A stretch of 64,000 nt of DNA from an uncultured Candidatus Melainabacteria bacterium (GTDB lineage: Bacteria; Cyanobacteriota; Vampirovibrionia; Gastranaerophilales; Gastranaerophilaceae): positions 1 through 64,000 of the forward strand of contig CAKUXO010000005.1 of assembly GCA_934700385.1 (NCBI GenBank), given 5' to 3'. The notes under the pieces were generated by a model. It was not told the DNA's origin. It saw only the letters and a list, made by a program, of their open reading frames with translations, and made no database searches. A program made the translations under genes and the position numbers. Each line of letters opens with the position of its first letter. Position 1 is the first letter of the stretch. Of this stretch, positions 8,239 through 16,229 are shown piece after piece.

Positions 8239-8861
8239 TGATATACTCCTTGTTTAAACAGTATTTGATTTATATTAAATTCATTTTTTGCACTCAATCT
8301 TTTTACTTGAAAATCAAAATTATTTTTTGTAAATCCGTTATCCTTTGCATATTTCAAAATTTGTTTGAGTAGTGCCATTGTATTTTTAAACCTTATTGGT
8401 GTTAAAGATTTTTCTTCACAGTAGATATAAAAATTTTTAATGGTATCTTGATTTATTTTTTCGGTATCAATATTTTTGAAAAACGGCAAAATGTTATTTT
8501 TGCAAAGCGATTTATACGTTTTCAAAGTATTTTTAGTGCAAAATTTTATTGTGTATTCATTTAAAAATTCATCGACCAATTGGTAAAATGAAACTTTATT
8601 TGCTTCTTGTAAACTTGGTATAAATATTCCAAATTTTTCAGTCTTTTGCTTTTTAGAATTTGAACTTTGTATAATATCCTTAATCATAGTTGGAATTTGT
8701 TCAACATAAATATACCCTTGAGCATCTTGTTTTAAAGTTCCATTTTCAATTAATTCGTTCAAACATTTTTCTAAATTTTCTTTCTCCATTTCTGCGAGCA
8801 AAAATATTTCATCAAAAATAAATGCTTTTAATTTTTTAGATAAATAAATTATTTTTTCCAT
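8229..8861 (-). CDS. Winged-helix plus integrase core-binding (SAM-like) protein without catalytic domain
   Basis: A 210-residue protein. The first about 60 residues look like a small winged-helix (LEKCLNELIENGTLKQD, then YIYV). Residues about 90-180 (VSFYQLVDEFLNEY, NTLKTYKSL, TMALLKQILKYAKDNG) match the N-terminal SAM-like core-binding domain of tyrosine recombinases. The catalytic RKHRH-Y domain is absent, so it probably binds DNA but cannot recombine. An AGGAG ribosome-binding site sits 5 bases before the ATG. It follows the MuB-like gene by 8 bases. A decayed paralogue lies at 2833-2967. Its role in transposition or target choice is unknown. Confidence 0.6.
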   Translation of the reverse strand: MEKIIYLSKKLKAFIFDEIFLLAEMEKENLEKCLNELIENGTLKQDAQGYIYVEQIPTMIKDIIQSSNSKKQKTEKFGIFIPSLQEANKVSFYQLVDEFLNEYTIKFCTKNTLKTYKSLCKNNILPFFKNIDTEKINQDTIKNFYIYCEEKSLTPIRFKNTMALLKQILKYAKDNGFTKNNFDFQVKRLSAKNEFNINQILFKQGVYQCF

Positions 8862-8869
8862 AACTACTC

Positions 8870-9559
8870 CTATTGAAATAACAACTGTACGTCTTTAATG
8901 TGAATTTCATCTATACCATTTGACTTTGCAAAGGTTTCAGCTTTATTTATAATCTTCACTAACTGCCTGAATCTATTTCCGGATTTATAAACATATTCTA
9001 TTGCATTGTCATCAAATTTAACTTCAGACAATTCTGTAATTAAATTTTTTACGTCATCTTTTAAAAATGGTTGATAATGCAAGATTTCAGACAATCTATC
9101 ATATAAATGCTTATACCTTTTTAACTTTTTGTCTGCTAAACTCATACCGATTAAAATTATTGGTGTATGCGTTCTATCGTGGATATCTCGCAACATTTCG
9201 ATTGTAGATTTTTCTTGTGTAAGGTAATCAATTTCATCAACAATAATTATTCTCGGTTTTCTAATCAATTCTCTTACAATTTGGTCAAAAAGTTCAGATG
9301 TTCTGTAACTTGGAGTATCACCAAGTTCTTTTGTTATTTCTTCAAGTAACCACCTTGTAGACATTGATTGCTTTGCACTAACATAAATTGCATCACTTTG
9401 ATGATTTGCAACCCACCACAAAGCAGTTTGAGTTTTTCCAAGCCCAGGTTCTCCGTAAACTAAAACCATACCTGGAACACCTTCTGCTCTGGTTTGCAAA
9501 TTTGTAGTCATAGTGATGAAGTTTTTTACATTTTTAGTTTTTACAAATTTCGGCTTCAT
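8870..9559 (-). CDS. MuB-like transposition ATPase
   Basis: A 229-residue AAA+ ATPase. P-loop GEPGLGKT at residues 36-43 with the following TALWWVA typical of MuB-like activators, Walker B IIIVDEID around 105-110, and an Arg/Lys-rich sensor region. MuB-type proteins bind target DNA and stimulate the transposase. The open frame extends to 9646, but a near-perfect GGGAAGGAGG ribosome-binding site lies 3 bases before the ATG at 9559, giving a 26-base overlap with the MuA-like gene. It lacks the long N-terminal helix-turn-helix of phage Mu MuB, so it is a short form. Confidence 0.85.
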   Translation of the reverse strand: MKPKFVKTKNVKNFITMTTNLQTRAEGVPGMVLVYGEPGLGKTQTALWWVANHQSDAIYVSAKQSMSTRWLLEEITKELGDTPSYRTSELFDQIVRELIRKPRIIIVDEIDYLTQEKSTIEMLRDIHDRTHTPIILIGMSLADKKLKRYKHLYDRLSEILHYQPFLKDDVKNLITELSEVKFDDNAIEYVYKSGNRFRQLVKIINKAETFAKSNGIDEIHIKDVQLLFQ

Positions 9560-11537
9560 TTTCCTCCTTCCCATATATTTGTCTATATTCTTCTGTTGTT
9601 TCATATTCTTTAAACCATGCAATTTCTTTATCATTTGAAAATCCATTTTTCAAATGCCATTCATAACGTTCGTAGCGTGTCATAAATTTTTTATCTGAAA
9701 TATCTTCAACAACTTTGTATTCTTGTTTATTAGAAAATATTTTATTTGTTTTGAGTTCAATCGCTTTGGTTGGTTCATTTTGCCATTCGAGAGGTTTGAT
9801 ATGTTCTGATTTTAGATATTTTCTAATATTTTTAACTGTTTGTTTTTCTAATGATTTTTGTTGTTTTAATTTTTGATTTAATTCTTCTTTATCTTTAATA
9901 TCGCCTAAATATGTTGCCATAGGGTGAATTGGCATAACTCTATCGGCATAACAGATAAATTCATTATTTAAAGTGTAAACCTTAATTTTAGTTAAATTTA
10001 AAAGACTGTATTTTATTTGTACTCGCTCTTTTAATCCATATAAGCAATCATTATAATAATCAGCATTTAAAAATCTTATGCCGTTACGATTGATAGTTTT
10101 AATTTCTTTATTCATCATTAAATCATCAAGTTTTTCAAGCTCAATTCCAGAACCTTTACCACTTTCAAAAACTTCACCAATAGTTTTACCTTTAACATTC
10201 GGACATTCAAGACTCCCATAGTAATCCATATAGTAATCTAGCATTTTAGAAAGTTGTTCTATTGTTGGGATAAAATCATTGTGTACGTTTTTGTGAAAAT
10301 CTTCATTTCTATTCAAATATGCCGGTTTATCCATAATATTTGCACCAACAAAACTCGGCATTAATCGTTCAAAGCCGTCTTGCAATTCTCTAAAAAATCT
10401 TTCAATAACTTTTGCTCTTGCATTGTATGGTTGTGCAAATACAGGAATAATTCCTAATTTATCAAATAAGCCTTGAATACCACATTCTTGTAAATTACCT
10501 TTGAAGAATTTACTCTTAAAAGCTTTACCATTATCTTGATAACAAATTTTAGGAATTTTTCCTAGATTAATAATAGAATTTCTTAAAGCAGAAGTTATTG
10601 CTTGTGTATTTTCTTCAAGCATAATTTCATAACCTACAAGTGCAGTCGATTTCCAATCTAAATAACCAATTAGTGTCGGACGACAAGGTTTTCCAGTGTA
10701 TGGATTTATACATTGTACTGCTAATCTATGACCGTCTGCGACAAGTACATCACCAACTTCAAGTTTGGAAATATCTCGTTTAATATATGGTTCAACTTTA
10801 TCTCGTAAGGCTTTTTGACCTTCTCTTGCAAAAATCCATTCGTCATAATGTTTATTTCTGTAATTATTTGCAAATCGTCTAAAAGTCTGTACCGAACTTG
10901 GTGAGTCCAAACCTCGTTTTGACAATATATGCTTTGTTAATCTTGTTGCTTTCCCAATGTTTACTTTGTTTGGCGATAACAATAATGATTTAAAAACAAT
11001 AAGCTCATTTTGAGTTAATTTTGCACTATGTTCTTTTTCTCCATAATCATATTTTGGAATTAAATTTTCAAAATTATTGTTGTTTTTAATTTCCTTTTGC
11101 CATCTATAAATTGTTCCAATAGCAACATGTCCTAAGATTTTGTATAATGCAGAATATATTTCACCTTTGTTGTATATTTCAAGAAATTCCTTGCCTGATT
11201 CAGTTTTCTTTAATGTTGAATTTTTAATATAATCAACCCACAGGTTTACTAAATCATATCTTGCTAATGCAATTTGTTTTGCTTTTGTTGGATATTGGGT
11301 AATTTTTTGCAAACTTAGTTCCACTTTATTCTCAAAGTTATTGTTTGTTTTCTCAAAATTGATAACATTTTGAAGATTGTAATTAAGTGAATCTACAAGT
11401 ATTTCATACTTAGCACCTGTTGTTCCGTCAACCATACGAGTTACATATTTATTTTGGTTGACAGCTTTACGAACGGCACGTTCCGTAACCCCTTTTATAC
11501 TTGCTAAGTCTTTAACTGATATCCAATCTTTTGTCAA
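9534..11537 (-). CDS. MuA-like DDE transposase
   Basis: A 667-residue transposase, close in length to Mu MuA (663). Residues 1-55 form an HTH domain of the Mu type (DWISVKDLASIKGVTERAVRKA). The catalytic rve domain shows D268 in LVADGH, D335 in ICYQDNGKAF and E379 in KVIERFFREL, spacing like MuA. A C-terminal Mu-type beta-barrel and basic region follow. It moves DNA by replicative strand transfer with the MuB-like ATPase. An AGGAG ribosome-binding site precedes the start, and the promoter is at 11717-11745. No late phage genes are nearby, so this is either a Mu-like transposon or the early end of a deleted prophage. Confidence 0.9.
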   Translation of the reverse strand: MTKDWISVKDLASIKGVTERAVRKAVNQNKYVTRMVDGTTGAKYEILVDSLNYNLQNVINFEKTNNNFENKVELSLQKITQYPTKAKQIALARYDLVNLWVDYIKNSTLKKTESGKEFLEIYNKGEIYSALYKILGHVAIGTIYRWQKEIKNNNNFENLIPKYDYGEKEHSAKLTQNELIVFKSLLLSPNKVNIGKATRLTKHILSKRGLDSPSSVQTFRRFANNYRNKHYDEWIFAREGQKALRDKVEPYIKRDISKLEVGDVLVADGHRLAVQCINPYTGKPCRPTLIGYLDWKSTALVGYEIMLEENTQAITSALRNSIINLGKIPKICYQDNGKAFKSKFFKGNLQECGIQGLFDKLGIIPVFAQPYNARAKVIERFFRELQDGFERLMPSFVGANIMDKPAYLNRNEDFHKNVHNDFIPTIEQLSKMLDYYMDYYGSLECPNVKGKTIGEVFESGKGSGIELEKLDDLMMNKEIKTINRNGIRFLNADYYNDCLYGLKERVQIKYSLLNLTKIKVYTLNNEFICYADRVMPIHPMATYLGDIKDKEELNQKLKQQKSLEKQTVKNIRKYLKSEHIKPLEWQNEPTKAIELKTNKIFSNKQEYKVVEDISDKKFMTRYERYEWHLKNGFSNDKEIAWFKEYETTEEYRQIYGKEENEAEICKN

Positions 11538-11549
11538 AATTTCTCCTTT

Positions 11550-11575
11550 TTTAGTATAAAAAATAGCATACTAAA
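11550..11575. repeat. Inverted repeat TTTAGTAT-10-ATACTAAA in the MuA leader
   Basis: TTTAGTAT at 11550-11557 and ATACTAAA at 11568-11575 lie in the untranslated leader just before the MuA ribosome-binding site. In RNA this is a weak hairpin; in DNA the arms equal those upstream of the R-M operon at 7407-7430. Confidence 0.35.
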
Positions 11576-11666
11576 TCACACACAACATTACCTCTGAATA
11601 GGGATAAATTGAAGTGTTTTTCGGTATTTATTTACTTTATTTCTTCCAAAGTTTATACAATATTTT

Positions 11667-11682
11667 GTAAACTAAATAGTTG
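11667..11682. promoter_or_regulatory. Candidate repressor operator 1
   Basis: gtaaactaaatagttg, whose core AACTA-aa-TAGTT is palindromic. It matches, in inverted orientation and at 15 of 16 positions, the sequence at 11723-11738. It lies between the MuA promoter and the MuA gene. Confidence 0.6.
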
Positions 11683-11687
11683 CTTTT

Positions 11688-11716
11688 TTGTCAACTCTGT
11701 GATATATTTTTATTAC
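11688..11716 (+). promoter_or_regulatory. Candidate promoter of the repressor gene
   Basis: TTGTCA (11688-11693) and TATTAC (11711-11716) with a 17-base spacer point toward the repressor gene at 11762, which has an AAGGAAA ribosome-binding site. The hexamers are imperfect, and the promoter lies between the two operators, fitting autoregulation. Confidence 0.4.
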
Positions 11717-11745
11717 ACTATACAACTAATTAGTTTACTTGTCAA
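11717..11745 (-). promoter_or_regulatory. MuA operon promoter with an operator in its spacer
   Basis: On the minus strand a perfect TTGACA (11740-11745) is followed after 17 bases by TATAGT (11717-11722). The spacer contains the perfect palindrome AACTAATTAGTT (11724-11735), part of the 16-base operator at 11723-11738. Repressor bound there would directly block RNA polymerase, as in Mu or lambda-type lysogeny switches. Confidence 0.7.
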
Positions 11746-11761
11746 CCTATAAGGAAATATT

Positions 11762-12307
11762 ATGCAAGAATTTGAAAAAATAAAGAAAATTAGAACTACA
11801 TTAAAACTTACTCAACAAGAAATGGCAGATGCTATTGGCGTAAGTAAACAATATTTTAGTAAGGTTGAGAATGGTCATACAGAATTGAGTAAAGAAAAAA
11901 TATCTTTGCTTTCAGAAAAATTCGGAATTTCATTGGATTGGTTATTGCATGATATTGGGCAAATGTTTTACCAAGATGCAAAAAATTTAACATTTATAGA
12001 CAATATGGATATATTCCCAGAGTTTATAAATAACTTAAAAGCTTATAATGCATATATTGTTGCCGTCGGAGAGTTTATACGACAAAAATATCCAAATGCT
12101 ATTGTTGATGATATTTTAATTCCCACTTATAAGTTATTTGTAGATGATGTTGTAAAAAAAGAGATTGTATATTCTACAAATGACGATGTTAAACAAAATT
12201 TGCTAGATAGATTTTCACAAGATGAAAATCTTAGTCAAACAATTTTAAATTCATATTTTAAGGCTTATGTAGATAGAATGGAAAAACCGAAAAAGGTAAT
12301 TGATTAA
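11762..12307 (+). CDS. XRE-family repressor of the Mu-like element
   Basis: A 181-residue protein. Its first 65 residues are a classic XRE helix-turn-helix (TLKLTQQEMADAIGVSKQYF, then KVENGHTELS) followed by LDWLLHDIGQMF, a pattern common in phage repressors. The remaining part is helical without a LexA-type Ser/Lys protease motif, so it is probably not cleaved by RecA. It is divergent from MuA; the 224-base gap holds two near-identical operators and face-to-face promoters. By position it is the immunity repressor of the element. Confidence 0.75.
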   Translation: MQEFEKIKKIRTTLKLTQQEMADAIGVSKQYFSKVENGHTELSKEKISLLSEKFGISLDWLLHDIGQMFYQDAKNLTFIDNMDIFPEFINNLKAYNAYIVAVGEFIRQKYPNAIVDDILIPTYKLFVDDVVKKEIVYSTNDDVKQNLLDRFSQDENLSQTILNSYFKAYVDRMEKPKKVID

Positions 12308-12764
12308 AATTTCAAATTATCCTTTTTCTTGACTGTTGTTAAATTTTTTACCGAAATTCTCAAATTTTCGGATAAATTTTTGCTAAAAATCTTTTAAAAT
12401 ATGCCTCAAAGCCACTAAAAATTTTTCAAAATTATATTTTATTGACTTTGATTTGGTTCTTGAAATGACGATGTTTTAAAATTTAAGGGGGAACTTAGTT
12501 CCTCCTTTAGTTCCACCTTGACCAAATTGGGCTTTCTCTGGACTTTACGATAAATCGCTAAAATATAGATTATATTCATATTGTAGCCTAATAAAAATTT
12601 CAATAGAAAATTTTCAAAGTCCAATTTGGGGTACAAAAAGAGACTTTTGGAGTACTTTTTGTCAATTCTAAAAATCTGCCTGTGTTATAAACACAATGCC
12701 AATATCTACCCCATTTCCCGCTTTCTCATTCTTGTATTATTATACACCAATAAAACTTACATAG
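12308..12764. other. Gap right of the Mu-like repressor, probable element end
   Basis: AT-rich sequence of about 460 bases with no convincing gene. It holds a short GGAAC/GTTCC hairpin around 12490 and an inverted pair TGGACTTT (near 12537) / AAAGTCCA (near 12616). In a Mu-like layout the left end of the element should lie here, between the repressor and the tRNA. A terminal TG/CA pair with a 5-base target duplication could not be fixed by eye. Confidence 0.3.
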
Positions 12765-12790
12765 CAAAAAGCTCTCGAAAGAGAGCTTTA
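12765..12790 (-). terminator. Terminator of tRNA-Gln
   Basis: 9-bp stem AAAGCTCTC / GAGAGCTTT around a 4-base loop, with a run of T on the minus strand, directly after the tRNA 3' end. Confidence 0.75.
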
Positions 12791-12792
12791 AT

Positions 12793-12868
12793 TGGCTGGG
12801 GCGGAAGGACTCGAACCTCCGAAATGCCTGGACCAAAACCAGGTGCCTTACCACTTGGCGACGCCCCA
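12793..12868 (-). tRNA. tRNA-Gln (anticodon TTG)
   Basis: 76 bases including an encoded CCA. Acceptor TGGGGCG pairs with CGCCCCA, anticodon stem CCTGG/CCAGG encloses loop TTTTGGT giving anticodon TTG, and the T-arm contains GGTTCGAGTCC. It sits at the edge of the accessory island, a common place for insertions. Confidence 0.95.
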
Positions 12869-12946
12869 ATGGACAATATTTATTGTAGTATATAAATAAT
12901 TTTTGTCAACAAGTTGTTTCAATTAATATTTAAAAAATATATAACA

Positions 12947-13837
12947 TTATAAGCTACAATGATTTGAATTAATCACATCAACAATAGCGTCAATTAATTC
13001 TTTAATGAAATCTTCAATATATTTTTGAGTTGTCATACCATTAATAACAACATCTGCCATATCCATAGTTGGGCGAATGTGCCTAAATGCTGTTTGATTA
13101 ACGTCATGAAATTGCATTTGTGCCGCCATGCCTGTTTTACCACGACTTGTAGCACGAGAAAACCATCTATCTTTTATTATTTCAAAAGGAGTGTAAACAT
13201 AAATTTTAACATCGGTTATATCTCTTAATTTTTCATGGAGAACATATAGCCCCTCGTTTAGAATTAATTTTGCGGGTTTTTTCAAAACTGAATCTTTTTT
13301 GCTTTCACAAGTAACGAAGTTATATAAAGGTGAATAAACTTCTTTACCTTCTTTAAGCTGAATTAAGTGTTGTTTCATTAAATCAAGGTCAATGGCGTCT
13401 GGTGTATCAAAGCTAAAACCTGTTTCAAAAAGTTTTTCATAGCTTCCAGCAGCTTTTAATTCTTTTGAAGCGTCTTTATAATAATCATCACAACAAACAA
13501 CGGTATAGACATTATTAGTATCAGATTTTAAACACGCTTTTGCAGCATTTTTAACTAAAGTTGTTTTACCTGAAGCGCTTTCACCAGCTATTGACATAAG
13601 AAAAGTTGAATTTTTTTCTTGAATTGCTTTTCTTGCAATATTAAAAATAAAAGCCTCGTTAATTCTTAAAATTAAAGGTTGTTTTTGCATTCTGTCTTTT
13701 GCAATTACTTCTCTTATGTTTTCAAGAATTTGAGATATTTTTGACATATTTACAAGCTTTTTCGCCTGTTCGATATCGTTTTCACTTAACTGACCCATAT
13801 TTCCATACTTTCGATATTGTCTATTATTATTCTTCAT
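12947..13837 (-). CDS. Uridine kinase-like P-loop kinase
   Basis: About 296 residues with a phosphoribulokinase/uridine kinase fold. P-loop GESASGKTT lies at about residues 85-93; CCDDYYKD, the lid (RWFSRATSRGKTG) and a DVNQT stretch match the family. It probably phosphorylates a nucleoside or a similar small substrate. It is longer than typical Udk (about 210) by an N-terminal helical extension, so the substrate is uncertain. The frame is open to 13879, which would overlap the upstream gene by 53 bases. The ATG at 13837 overlaps that gene's stop by 11 bases and fits coupling; 13798 is another option. Confidence 0.7.
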   Translation of the reverse strand: MKNNNRQYRKYGNMGQLSENDIEQAKKLVNMSKISQILENIREVIAKDRMQKQPLILRINEAFIFNIARKAIQEKNSTFLMSIAGESASGKTTLVKNAAKACLKSDTNNVYTVVCCDDYYKDASKELKAAGSYEKLFETGFSFDTPDAIDLDLMKQHLIQLKEGKEVYSPLYNFVTCESKKDSVLKKPAKLILNEGLYVLHEKLRDITDVKIYVYTPFEIIKDRWFSRATSRGKTGMAAQMQFHDVNQTAFRHIRPTMDMADVVINGMTTQKYIEDFIKELIDAIVDVINSNHCSL

Positions 13838-14081
13838 CGTCATCAAAAGATAAATTAAAATCTTTTTGTTCGTTTTCAATTAATTTATAAGCAAGATACG
13901 CACCTGTTGCAAGGGCTTTTGGGTCTAAATCCGTTTGTTGGGACATTTCAATGATGGCAGTATTAAGTTCCGGATTTTCGTCTTTAATATAATGTATCAT
14001 GCTTTTTCTCCAGCCTTGAATATCTTGGAGAACTTCTTGCAATAATTGTTCAACGTTTTCTGATGAAATTATCGGTTGCAT
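13827..14081 (-). CDS. Conserved small protein of unknown function
   Basis: An 84-residue acidic protein, mostly helical, with the C-terminal tail SFDDDEE. The segment LDPKALATGAYLAYKLIENE looks like a compact helical pair. No family is recognised. It is the first gene of a two-gene unit with the uridine-kinase-like gene, overlapping it by about 11 bases. A terminator of the upstream thiC operon lies between this gene and thiC, so it has its own promoter. Confidence 0.5.
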   Translation of the reverse strand: MQPIISSENVEQLLQEVLQDIQGWRKSMIHYIKDENPELNTAIIEMSQQTDLDPKALATGAYLAYKLIENEQKDFNLSFDDDEE

Positions 14082-14131
14082 ATTAAAATTATATTACAAA
14101 CACACCAAGTGCGTCAATTAATTTTATATTT

Positions 14132-14163
14132 AAAAAACGAGATGACTTAACATCTCGTTTTTT
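14132..14163 (-). terminator. Terminator after thiC
   Basis: 13-base arms AAAAAACGAGATG / CATCTCGTTTTTT around a 6-base loop, just past the thiC stop codon. Confidence 0.85.
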
Positions 14164-14188
14164 AAAGGGTTTTAAGTTCTATAAAAAA

Positions 14189-15466
14189 TTATTCTTCAAA
14201 ATGTTTTTTAAATAATTTCATTGAGCAATATGAGCCACACATTGTGCAAGGTTTGCCTTCTTTTGCAACGTCAACGCCATCAAAAGCAGTTTTATCAAGA
14301 CAATGTTCAATTTGACCTTTCCAATCTAGGTCAACTCTTGCTTTTGACATTTCATAGTTTCTTTTAATTGCTTCTTTATTTCCACGAGCTAAATCAGCGC
14401 AATGAGCGGCAATTTTAGCGGTGATAATTCCTTCTCTAACTTGAGCAGAATTAGGTAAGCCAATGTGTTCAGCAGGAGTTACATAGCACAAGAAATCGGC
14501 GCCATGATAAGCTGCAAGAGTTCCGCCGATAGCTGATGTTATATGATCATACCCAGGGGCGCAATCGCAAGCAAGAGGCCCTAGGACATATAAAGGCGCA
14601 TAAGAAGTTAATTCTTTAATTGTTTGAATCATTGATGGAATTTTATTAAGAGCAACGTGCCCAGGGCCTTCTACCATAGCTTGAACGCCTTTTTCTCTTG
14701 CTCTTTGAACTAATTCACCTAAAACAATTGTTTCTGCAACTTGCGCTCTATCACCAGCGTCTGCTGTACATCCTGGGCGAAGTCCATCACCTAATGATAG
14801 GGTTACATCATATTTTTTAGCAATTTCTAAAAGTTCATCATAATATTCATATAATGGATTTTCTTTGCCTGTTTTTTTAATCCAACAAGCAAGCATAGAA
14901 CCGCCTCTTGAAACAATACCTGTCAATCTTTTTTGTTTTTGTAATTGATCAACAACAAATTTTGTAACGCCACAATGAACTGTTATAAAATCAACCCCAT
15001 CCCTACATTGTTTTTCAATATCTGAAAAAAGTTTTTCTTTTGAAAGTTTAGAGATATCTTTAAAATCATCAAGCGCTTCTTTACCTGCTTGATACATTGG
15101 TACTGTACCTATTGGAAGTTTTGTTGCGTTAATAATTGCCCTTCTTGTTTCATCAACATAATTACCTGTTGATAAATCCATTAAAACATCGGCGCCAGCT
15201 TGTTCTATAACTCTAACTTTATCAAGTTCTTCATCAAGTGAAGATTTTTCATTAGAAGTCCCGATATTAGCATTAATTTTAACTGTTAAACCTTGACCAA
15301 CCGCCACAGGAATTGAGTTTTTTCTTTGATTATTTTTTAAAATAACAATGGTGCCATCTGCCACACCTTGGCGAATAAACTCAACATCAAGTTTTTCTTT
15401 TCTTGCAACTTGATACATTTCATCTGTTATAACGCCTTCTCTAGCTTGAAGAATTTGTGTTGTCAT
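14189..15466 (-). CDS. thiC: Phosphomethylpyrimidine synthase ThiC
   Basis: A 425-residue radical-SAM enzyme that converts aminoimidazole ribotide into the HMP-phosphate half of thiamine, releasing 5'-deoxyadenosine. Typical ThiC stretches are present (TVKINANIGTS, VQAMVEGPGHVALNKI, LGPLACDCAPGYDHITSAIG). The C-terminal iron-sulfur motif reads CTMCGSYC, a C-x2-C-x3-C spacing, one residue shorter than the C-x2-C-x4-C of long ThiC proteins. It is the short form, without the N-terminal extension. It is co-transcribed with a class II aldolase 13 bases upstream. No TPP riboswitch is visible in the short leader of the operon. Confidence 0.95.
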   Translation of the reverse strand: MTTQILQAREGVITDEMYQVARKEKLDVEFIRQGVADGTIVILKNNQRKNSIPVAVGQGLTVKINANIGTSNEKSSLDEELDKVRVIEQAGADVLMDLSTGNYVDETRRAIINATKLPIGTVPMYQAGKEALDDFKDISKLSKEKLFSDIEKQCRDGVDFITVHCGVTKFVVDQLQKQKRLTGIVSRGGSMLACWIKKTGKENPLYEYYDELLEIAKKYDVTLSLGDGLRPGCTADAGDRAQVAETIVLGELVQRAREKGVQAMVEGPGHVALNKIPSMIQTIKELTSYAPLYVLGPLACDCAPGYDHITSAIGGTLAAYHGADFLCYVTPAEHIGLPNSAQVREGIITAKIAAHCADLARGNKEAIKRNYEMSKARVDLDWKGQIEHCLDKTAFDGVDVAKEGKPCTMCGSYCSMKLFKKHFEE

Positions 15467-15479
15467 AGTTATCTCCCAT

Positions 15480-16118
15480 TTATTTTTTATATAACGATTT
15501 TATTTTTTCGATTGATTTTTTACCAATTGCCTTAGCGCCCCCTAAAACTTCAGCGCCAAAATATGTTTCTGCGTATGCTCTAAGGCTTTCTAGGGCATAA
15601 AAAGCATTTTGTAAGGAATCTGAACCTAGAATAATCCCATGGTTTTTCATTAAAACTGCGTTTTTATTATTTTTAAATTCTTGAGCAACAGCTTGGGCTA
15701 GTTCAATTGTTGAGGGACAAAAATAAGGAACAATTGGAACTTCTTCAAATAACAAAGCAAAATCAGGCAGAATTGCTTTTTTCATAGGTAGTCCAGCCAC
15801 CGCAAAAGCCGTTAAAACAGGACAATGACAGTGGATAATAGCATTTATGTCATCTCTTTGAGTATAAATTTCAGAGTGCATTATTTTTTCACTTGAAGGT
15901 TTTTTAGCGCCCTCAATTGTATTTCCATCATAATCAATTAAAATAATGTCATTATCATCCATGTCATTAAGGCATGTTCCGCTTGCGGTTATTAAAATTT
16001 TATTATCATCAGCTTTAAGTGAAATATTACCGCTGGTTGATGGGCTCATTCCCTTTTGATAAAGCCTTTTTGCCCAATATAAAATATCGTTTTTTGTTCC
16101 TCTTTCAAGAAATTCCAT
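15480..16118 (-). CDS. Class II aldolase (FucA-like)
   Basis: A 212-residue zinc aldolase of the AraD/FucA family. Motifs: TSGNISLKADD near residue 29, PSSEKIMHSEIY with the likely catalytic glutamate, the zinc pair in AIIHCHCPVL and the third zinc histidine in MKNHGIIL. Such enzymes split sugar-1-phosphates into dihydroxyacetone phosphate and an aldehyde. Its place just upstream of thiC is suggestive: ThiC releases 5'-deoxyadenosine, and FucA-like aldolases act in salvage of 5'-deoxyadenosine or methylthioadenosine. An MTA-phosphorylase-like gene is at 33.5 kb. A clear AGGAG precedes the start. Confidence 0.85.
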   Translation of the reverse strand: MEFLERGTKNDILYWAKRLYQKGMSPSTSGNISLKADDNKILITASGTCLNDMDDNDIILIDYDGNTIEGAKKPSSEKIMHSEIYTQRDDINAIIHCHCPVLTAFAVAGLPMKKAILPDFALLFEEVPIVPYFCPSTIELAQAVAQEFKNNKNAVLMKNHGIILGSDSLQNAFYALESLRAYAETYFGAEVLGGAKAIGKKSIEKIKSLYKK

Positions 16119-16229
16119 CTAAAAAACTCCTTTAATATATTTTTATTGTACTAAAAAAATGTTTATGTTTAAATATATTTAGCAATATTTAACAAGTATT
16201 GACTTTTATGAAAAGGATGGTAAAAAACC

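Noticed and set aside
12439..12636. 65-residue minus-strand ORF right of the Mu-like repressor
   Set aside because: No ribosome-binding site or recognisable domain, and its DNA contains hairpin and inverted repeats; treated as non-coding.
12626..12895. 89-residue plus-strand ORF ending in GPKPGALPLGD
   Set aside because: It is read through the antisense strand of tRNA-Gln and its terminator; this is a well-known false ORF over tRNA genes.
16119..16229. TPP riboswitch before the aldolase-thiC operon
   Set aside because: No CUGAGA-type core or matching stems in the short leader.
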